DNA from: Lytechinus variegatus
Lineage: Eukaryota > Echinodermata > Echinoidea > Temnopleuroida > Toxopneustidae
Direction: 5' to 3'
DNA: 64,000 nucleotides
Assembly (NCBI RefSeq): GCF_018143015.1
Contig: NC_054758.1
Span: 5,567,001 to 5,631,000, forward strand
Position numbers and translations under genes: made by a program. Shown here piece after piece: positions 57,401 to 64,000 of this stretch. Within the stretch, counting starts at the first letter, position 1. Every line of letters begins with the position of its first letter. The notes beneath the pieces are model-generated. The model did not search any database, was not told the DNA's origin, and saw only the letters and a list, made by a program, of their open reading frames with translations.

Positions 57401-60400
57401 CATTTCCTTGTAAACTTAGAATGACTCAGCTCTTTGAAAAAGAAGGAAAAAATGTCCTATTATTTTTCTTTTGTTCCTGCACACTATATACATTACATCA
57501 TTGCTGTTGGCTTGCAGCTAAAAACCCAACTGAGAAATTAGCTGCCTTTTGCACCAATTTTGTAATTGAATTATAGGAGGATGTTAATTAAGTGTGTTGC
57601 ATCAAGCGGGCAGTAGAGTAATGCTGCCTGCCAGTGGTGCTCAATATATTCAGTGAACCCTAAATTAGTACTTCCAGGTTAAAGGTAAACTCAAGTAGTC
57701 ACATCAAACAATCAGAAAATCTTTTTTTCAGTTGTCACCATATATCATCTTTGATGCAGATCACATGACAAGAATACATGTACCATACTTATTTTGCTTT
57801 TTTTTCTCAGTTGTATGTATTTTTACAGTAATTTGGCACATACATTTGAATGTTTATTTTATTGGCTACTCACACCATTTAAAGACCTATCTACATTCAT
57901 ATCGACCATCACAATCTACATTGGTCATGCAACTTTTCCTGTCCTAGACTAGTCTGCTGTGCAAACCTCTCACTGAGGTTAAAGGGTCTAAATGTGCAGC
58001 CTACAATAACTTTTGTTCTGAAGACCCTTTGCTTTGTCCTAGTCTTGCATGAAGACCCACTTGTTGATCAAAGTTTCAATCAGGGTCTGTGCCTGCAGAC
58101 TAGTCCTAGGCCCTGCCTTACAAAGAGTTGCAAGATCCAAATAAACTATTTGTGATTGATCTAGATTGGTATGGCAGGGCTCCACACTAACCCATTTTTT
58201 CTACTGGTCCAACCTGTTCATGTCGGACCAGTAGATACCCAGTTTTTCAAATTTTTACTGGTCCGAACCTAAAATCTACTGGTCCCAAAAAGTAAAGAAA
58301 ACATTAAAAAAAGGCGCAAGTTTATTTTTCTAGCCTTTCGTGACCCCCCCCCCCCCCCGTAAAACGAAGGAATGAAGGACAAAAAGAAAGCAATACAGAA
58401 ACGAAGAGAGTAAGAAAGAAGGAAGGAAGGAAAGTCAGAAAGAAAGAAAGGATGGAAGGAAAGAAGGAAGGAAAGAAGTAAGGAAAGAAGGAAGGAAAGA
58501 AGGAAGGAAAGTAAGAAAGAAAGGATGGAAGGAAGGAAGGAAAGTAAGAAAGAAAGGATGGAAGGAAGGAAGGAGGGAGGAAGGAAGGGAGGAAAGAAGG
58601 GAGGAAAGAAGGAAGGAAAGAAGGAAGGAAAGTAAGAAAGGATGGAAGGAAAGAAGGAAGGAAAGGAGGAAGGAAGGAAGGAAGGAAGGAAGGAAAGAAG
58701 GAAGGAAGGAAAGAAAGAAGGAAGGAAAGAAGGAAGGAAAGTCAGAAAGAAAGGATGGAAGGAAGGAAGAAAAGAAGGAAGAAAGGATGGAAGGAAGGAA
58801 AGAAGGAAGGAAGGAAAGTAAGAAAGAAAGAAAGGATGGAAGGAAGGAAGGAGGGAGGAAGGAAGGGAGGAAAGAAGGGAGGAAAGAAGGAAGGAAAGTA
58901 AGAAAGAAAGGATGGAAAGAAGGAAGGAAAGAAGGAAGGAAAGAAGGGAGGAAAGGAGGAAGGAAGGAAGGAAAGAAGGAAGGAAAGAAGGAAGGAAGGA
59001 AAGAAGGAAGGAAAGTAAGAAAGAAAGAAAGGATGGAAGGAAGGAAGGAGGAAGGAAGGGAGGAAAGAAGGGAGGAAAGTAAGAAAGGATGGAAGGAAAG
59101 AAGGAAAGAAAGAAGGAAGGAAAGGAGGAAGGAAGGAAGGAAAGAAGGAAGGAAAGAAGGAAGGAAGGAAAGAAGGAAGGAAAGAAGGAAAGAAGGAAGG
59201 AAGGAAAGAAGGAAAGAAGGAAGGAAGGAAAGAAATAGAGAAAAAAAATTAAAAGAAAGATTGAAAAGAAAGAAGGAAAGAAAACAGGAAGAAAACAGAG
59301 GAAGAAAGCTAAAACTATTTTCATAAATAATTTATGTTTCTTTTTTGGCTCAATAAAAATAGCTATGAAAGAAAGTCAGAAACCAAGTGTATCAACACAC
59401 ACATAAATGCATATGTGGGGCTAATATGTATTCAGACGATACCACCCGAGACCCGATCTGTTTGAACCAAACAGAAGTGAAAATTTACCCTTTTACTGCT
59501 TACAGATGACAGAGTTACTCCAATTTTTAGGAAATATGGACATTATAAGAGCCTTTCAGGAGTATGAACCGTGAATTTTGACAGTTCTGTGAGAGATTTC
59601 TGCCAGAGTTTAGCCAGGCTTTGTTCGTGCGGCCAGTGGAGAATTCACCGTGTGGATTGTGTGGCTGACTACATGTACACTGTATGCATGCTGTATAGTA
59701 CTCTAGTAACACGTGCGATTCATTCTGTGTGTATTCTGTGTGTGAATTGCAGAATTTAACGGGGGAAATGGTTTGCTGTGAATTTGACCATTTCTGGAAA
59801 AGTTATTGGCCCAACAATGGTTTTTATTACTGGTCATGTCGGACCCTTAAATCTTGCTATTTTTGGAAAAATTACTGGCCCGACAATGATATTTTTTACT
59901 GGTCATGTCGGACCAGTAAATCTTCCAATTTCTGAAAATCTACTGGCCCAACAGCGATTTTTACCGGTCTGGGACCGTCGGACCGCCGCTACCCTATTGA
60001 CTCGCCCATTCATTGGATTTTTGGTGCTCTTTTCTATTTTCCCATTTTTCGCTGTAATAATAATGTTACAAATGTGCCCTACAATCATGTAGCCTCCCTC
60101 TGGAAGTATCAAAACTAAGGCCTGGCATTAGTCGTTAGATATCAAAGGACAACTCCACCGTAACAAAGAGTTAATTTCATTTTGAATAAAAGGAGAAAAA
60201 TCCAACTTGCATAACAATGAAAATTCCATCAAAATCGGATACTTGTAAATTAAGAAAGTTATGGCATTTAAAGTTTTGCTTAATTTCACAAAACAATATG
60301 CACATCCTGGTTTGTATGCAAATGAGCAGACAGATGACATCACCCACTCACTATTTATTTTGTATTTATCATATGAAATATTAAAATTCTATTTTTTTCT

Positions 60401-63400
60401 ACATTCTCATGTGAAACAAAATGTTATTCCTCCCTGAACATGTGGAATTATCATTATTTCAAGAGTTCATTGTTAAGTAAAGTTGGTAGTTGGTACTTAT
60501 TGTCAAATCTGTAAAAATTGAAATATTGTATAATTCAAACAATAAATGAGTGAGGGACATCATCGACTCTCTCATTTGCATGTCACTGAGTTGTGCATAC
60601 ATTTCAACTGTTTTGTGAAAATTAAGCGAAACTTTGAAATGTCATAACTTTCTTATTTTACATCCGATTTTGATGAAATTTTCAGTGTTATGCTTGTTTG
60701 ATTTTTCTCTTTTGATTCAAATCAACAATTTTCTGGGGTGGACTTGACCTTTAAGTTTGATGTCTTTGTTTCAAATTCTGATATGATGCCTTTGTTGTTT
60801 ATTTTGTTGTAGGTATAGCCATAGCCAAGGAAAAGGGAGCCAGATACAGATTAGGACCCGAACTCGAAATCACGTAAGTGTCATTTACTAAAATATGTAA
60901 TGTGCAAACACAGGTCTGTGCAATGTACATGTACAATCATCAAAATTAGGGACTGAAATATTATCAGTTCCTGAGTGAGTTATGTCAGTTATTTTGTAAA
61001 CCAAGTTGAACCATCTTACTGTGCTCAATTTTCAGTTCTGTGTTTGAAGGAAAAATCTCTGACAACTTTTTGAAAATGCTTAGCAGCATTCCTGTAGGGC
61101 TTCCGCAGCATCTTGTGATAGATACATGTTGGAATTATTCATCACTAGCTTTATGTAGTCAGCTGATGAAGCAAAGATTTTTATCTCTTCTCAAGTCTAA
61201 AAACAACATACAGCAACCAGATATTCAAGGACTGCGCTGACTACTTTCCTCCAAAAATATTTTCTATCAATGATATTAGCAATTAAAAAGCCCATGTTTG
61301 AGGAAAAGTTTGACAGGCAGGATATCCTGCAAAACCGTTTATTACAATTTACAGTGATGGTAATGTTAACAAATGTCAGTACAAGTTTCTGTAATGTTTG
61401 ACATGAGAAGCACAATATGCATATTTTTGATGGTCTTTAAACCTAATACTAAGCTCTCCATTTTCTCTAATTCTCTGTTATTTTTTCATTGATATATTGT
61501 TTAATGTATAATGGTAAAAATTGTTAAATATCATCTTTTAACCATCACTGCCAACACCACACTCGTCATCAACATCTCCAATCATCTTGAAACTTAAGTG
61601 AAAATTTTCCAAAAAATAGAGTATTAAGTTGCTTGCTAGTGTTGTGATTTTTTTAATTACTATTTTTTATTTTTAACAGAGGTTATGGGTGCAATGATCA
61701 TTTCTATGAATCTGACACCAACCTGCACTCATGGCAGATCTTGGCCAAGCTTCTTGAAGCACCGGAGACACAGGATATCATATGCGATGTGGGAATGTAA
61801 GTATATGTAGTAGAGGACTAGAGACACAGATGAGTTCTGCATTTCGACTTCCCATAACTCTAAGGCCGTGTTTATGCTTCCACTTTTCAGGCCAGAATCA
61901 GCGTTTCCATAAAACATGGTTGCGTCCATGCTTACATTCAATTAAACGACGTTTCAAAACACTGATCGTAAACTCACAAAAAGGTGCGTTTTTAAACGTT
62001 GTTTGACTAGAATCAGGTTTTCTGGGGAAGTATAAACAGAACCACGATAGTAAACATGTTTAAATGACGTCATTTGGTACATGTCAGGTGAGATGAAAAT
62101 CTGTTGGCAAATACAGTCGCATTGCTCCATGGTTGCATGTTACCTCCACGGAATTACCTCTCATCTCCCTTGTTTTGCATGTGTAGTAGTACTATTACTA
62201 GTATTACTCTTCCAATTTGTCATCACGATGAACGTTGAGGGATTTACAAAAAACCTGGAAAATGAGTTATAATAAGGAGACATCGCCAGATGCCCCATTA
62301 GCCTAAACAAATATGCTACTGGGGCATGTTTTATTATTTTATTATGTATATTCTAATATTTATTTTTTTCACTGCTATCCTCACCATGGTAGAAATTACA
62401 TGGCTATGTAAAATAGCTCCATGCAGTGACTAAAATATCGGCTTTTTTCCAATTGTATATTATTTGTACATATAGATCAGGGGAAAAGCCCCTTCGCTCT
62501 ACAGAATGAGTTTTAGGGTTCAATTCCCAATGTTGCAGCATTGTTATCCTTTCATTCATTAATGTACTTTATTAAAATCTCGTGCAGGTTCTTAACTTTT
62601 GCTTTTGTCTTTTTTTGTGTGTTTGTTACAGGCCAGTAATGCACAAGAATGTCCGCTACAATTGCCGAGTTATCTTCCTTAACAAGTAAGACTTCATTCC
62701 TGATTTCCTGCCCCTTTCTTGGTAGACTATATACCTATAAACCCAAATTGGATTTTCCCATTTTTCCCACCACAAACATGATGGTCAGCAATAGATGTTG
62801 ACAAATCTTTTGTGATATACAGGTCAGCTCAATCCTGTGCACATGCTAAACAAAGGAAAATGATAGAATTATTAAAATACTTCCCTCTTTTGCAAAAAAT
62901 GGAGCCATGAAAAATATGGAGCCATGAAAAATAACAGACTTATGAAATGTTGTTCTCTATGCTGTAAAGTGATACCATTATATTAAAATGGTTACTTCAG
63001 AATTCATTGTCTTCATTATCTTGACTGAAACGCTCTCATTTCATTGGTATCCTATAAAGGGGAAAATCTCCCTGGAGTCGAATAGGTTGTTATTAAAGCA
63101 GGAAGGTATTATTAGATGTACTTATGTGTGATGTGCAAGGCTGATGTTAGCCTTGAGGAGTACTACAATATTATAAATGTTTTTCCAAAATTATTCGAAT
63201 AGTTTTTCTTTGTTGTTGAATATTTGTAGCTTCATCAATTAACTCTTTGCCCGCCACGGACGACTTGCGGCACATACAGCGGACTGCCAACGACGACTCA
63301 AGTCACAGTTCGCACACAATGCATACTGCACCCCAAAATTAATGTGGCGCAGGGGGGATAGTGTACGTGGCAGGCAAAGAGCTGCATCAAGAGCTTCTTT

Positions 63401-63561
63401 ACACTTGTCTTGTTTTTAGGAAAATAATCTTGATCAAGCCAAAGACTGACATGGCTAACAATGGCAACTACAGAGAGCTTAGATGGTTTACTGGATGGGC
63501 TAAACTCAGGACCGTTGAACAGCATTTTCTCCCACGTATGATCTCAGATATCACCAATCAG
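54481..63561 (+). CDS. NADSYN1: Glutamine-dependent NAD+ synthetase, 5' exons (partial at right edge)
   Basis: Exons: 54481-54565, 60813-60873, 61680-61796, 62632-62685, 63420-63561; all GT-AG and in frame (phases 1, 2, 2, 2, 0), giving the first 153 residues of a protein of about 700. The start reads [20 protein letters not shown], matching the human N-terminus almost residue for residue. These residues belong to the carbon-nitrogen hydrolase (glutaminase) domain, which releases ammonia from glutamine; the later synthetase domain uses it with ATP to turn nicotinic acid adenine dinucleotide into NAD+ in the cytosol. Catalytic Glu45 (RLGPELE) and Lys114 (ILIKPK) are at the same numbers as in human; the nucleophile Cys (about 175) lies beyond the window. 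Other matches: [52 protein letters not shown]. Intron 1 is 6.2 kb and full of repeats. Divergent from the RWD-RING gene. Confidence 0.95.
54811..55830 (+). repeat. Satellite array with AGGTCAAAGGTCA in each unit (NADSYN1 intron 1)
   Basis: Five to six units of about 155-200 bp: (T)ATGGA(C/T)CTAGTTCATGAAACTTGG, ACATAA..GTAATCAAGTAT, CACTGAACATCCTG, TTTCAGGTCACATGACCA, AGGTCAAAGGTCA, GGGTCAATGAACTTTGGCC. The 13-mer is at 55003, 55204, 55367, 55530 and 55683. The array starts with a GC-rich GACGGCGGCGGCGG patch at 54850. Confidence 0.9.
56225..56480 (+). repeat. GAT microsatellite (NADSYN1 intron 1)
   Basis: (GAT)n with interruptions; more GAT-rich runs at 56645-56770. Overlapping His/Ser-rich minus frames are artefacts. 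Confidence 0.85.
57943..58110. mobile_element. Short inverted-repeat element
   Basis: TCCTAGACTAGTCTGCTGTG and, inverted, CCTAGGACTAGTCTGCAGGC close a roughly 165-bp piece without coding capacity. Confidence 0.6.
58174..59995. mobile_element. hAT-like element with ACTGGTC..GTCGGACC repeats, split by a polypurine tract
   Basis: Starts CAGGGCTCCACACTAACCC, typical of hAT-like ends. Near it are TACTGGTCCAACCTG and GTCGGACCAGTAGAT words (58198-58290); at the right (59800-59990) ACTGGTCATGTCGGACC, ACTGGCCCGACAATG and ACTGGCCCAACAGCG occur repeatedly. The right end corresponding to the left terminus was not found, so the element is probably truncated. The middle is the purine tract. Confidence 0.55.
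58372..59300 (+). repeat. Polypurine GGAA/GAAG microsatellite of about 930 bp
   Basis: Almost pure A/G on the + strand (GGAAGGAAAGAAGGAAGG-type words) broken by regular GTAAGAAAG and GGATGG interruptions, showing a higher-order period of about 80-110 bases. The 351-residue Phe/Ser/Pro frame on the minus strand and the Glu/Lys/Gly/Arg frame on + are products of the repeat. Confidence 0.95.
60143..60754. mobile_element. Inverted-repeat element, family A
   Basis: Left TCAAAGGACAACTCCACCG, right GGTGGACTTGACCTTTAAG; ends about 60 bases before NADSYN1 exon 2. Confidence 0.8.
61859..62050. mobile_element. Probable MITE in NADSYN1 intron 3
   Basis: CTAAGGCCGTGTTTATGCTTCC at the left and GGGAAGTATAAACAGAACCACG at the right form an imperfect inverted pair; interior AAACGACGTTTCAAAAC and AAACGTTGTTTGAC are also partly mirrored. 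Confidence 0.5.
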
Positions 63562-63685
63562 GTAATGAAAGTTATTTGTATCACAGAATGAGTATTGAAA
63601 ACCCCACAGTCTTATTGGTCGGTGGCTGCAAATATAATTTTACTGGGCAGACAGTAATTTTGAACATGCCTAAGACTGACATAGT

Positions 63686-64000
63686 TAAAGAGAAATAAAT
63701 TGCAGTAAAAACTGATTTCATGAGAAAGTCTGTAAAACCAGGCTTAATTGTCAGTATATCGTCGATGATCTAGAACTGGTACGGTTACATAAACTGAACT
63801 TTGTGAAATCTTGAAATCTATACGCTGAAAAATGTTCACTCTGAAGATCACCAACACAGATAAGCGCACGTGGGACAGTGTATTATTATTGCTGGAATAA
63901 AGACCCAACGGAAGTGACCGAATCCGCGCTTATTTTACTTATTTCTCAGCAATTAAACAATTTCTTCCAGAATCCTTTGGCACATATTTTTTATTCATAG
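63686..64000 (+). mobile_element. Family D element, cut by window end
   Basis: TTAAAGAGAAATAAATTGCAG, CTGATTTCATGAGAAAGTC, GGCTTAATTGTCAGTATATC, CACGTGGGACAGTG in the same order as 45505-45912. Lies after exon 5 of NADSYN1. Confidence 0.75.

Noticed and set aside
58269-59324. 351-residue open frame (Phe/Ser/Pro/Leu) on the minus strand, the longest in the window
   Set aside because: It is the translation of the CCTT repeat complementary to the polypurine tract; low complexity, no start context or splice sites.
61040-61240. 66-residue frame in NADSYN1 intron 2
   Set aside because: No acceptor-donor pair keeps the NADSYN1 frame; exons 2 and 3 join perfectly without it and match the human protein.
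1-64000. CRISPR array, operon, bacterial promoters
   Set aside because: Spliced eukaryotic genes throughout; the tandem repeats found have no spacer-repeat structure of the CRISPR type.

Overview
This is a eukaryotic nuclear window, AT-rich, with long introns, GT-AG splicing and a very high load of small inverted-repeat elements, tRNA-derived SINEs, satellites and microsatellites. Gene content and repeat style (repeats with GCGCGAAGCGCGAGC palindromes, elements with CAGTGGCGTA ends, GAT microsatellites) suggest a marine invertebrate, most likely an echinoderm such as a sea urchin. That placement is an inference; nothing in the window proves the species.

Three host genes can be built exon by exon. 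(1) GSKIP, the GSK3-beta interaction protein, on + (coding 6876-17523): two coding exons separated by a 10.25-kb intron full of repeats, with a tandem-repeat 3' UTR. (2) A seven-exon gene on - (coding 36152-50526) for a 331-residue protein with two RWD-like folds and a complete RING-H2 finger, probably a ubiquitin ligase that I cannot name. (3) The 5' part of NADSYN1, glutamine-dependent NAD+ synthetase, on + (54481 to 63561, running off the right edge). Genes 2 and 3 are head to head, about 4 kb apart. A coding-looking exon at the left edge (240-582, -) belongs to a gene that leaves the window.

Layout: 1-6875 is the edge exon, several inverted-repeat elements, a hAT-like element (5002-6274) and a GAT microsatellite. 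6876-18240 is GSKIP with a nest of elements in its intron. 18240-27800 is gene-poor, with MITEs, SINEs and a GAT tract. 27835-33330 is a cluster of mobile-element remains: a Ty3/gypsy-like fossil, a LINE 3' end, two decayed Merlin (ISXO2-like) transposase copies, two Myb/SANT-like genes and a Mutator-like transposase tail. 33800-36140 is tandem repeats. 36152-50526 is the RWD-RING gene, whose introns hold a 3.07-kb hAT element with a second hAT nested in it, a 3.02-kb TIR element, and tandem copies of one of its own exons. 50.5-54.5 kb is the divergent intergenic space with a satellite and interleaved inverted repeats. 54.5-64 kb is NADSYN1, with a nuclear-receptor-half-site satellite and a kilobase polypurine tract in intron 1.

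The most unusual observations are the 3.02-kb TIR element with seven identically oriented copies of a 15-bp motif, the tandem duplication of the RWD exon that this element interrupts, the nested hAT pair with clean 8-bp target duplications, and the DR1-bearing satellite in NADSYN1. No operon-type organisation is expected or seen; the three genes have no obvious shared pathway.
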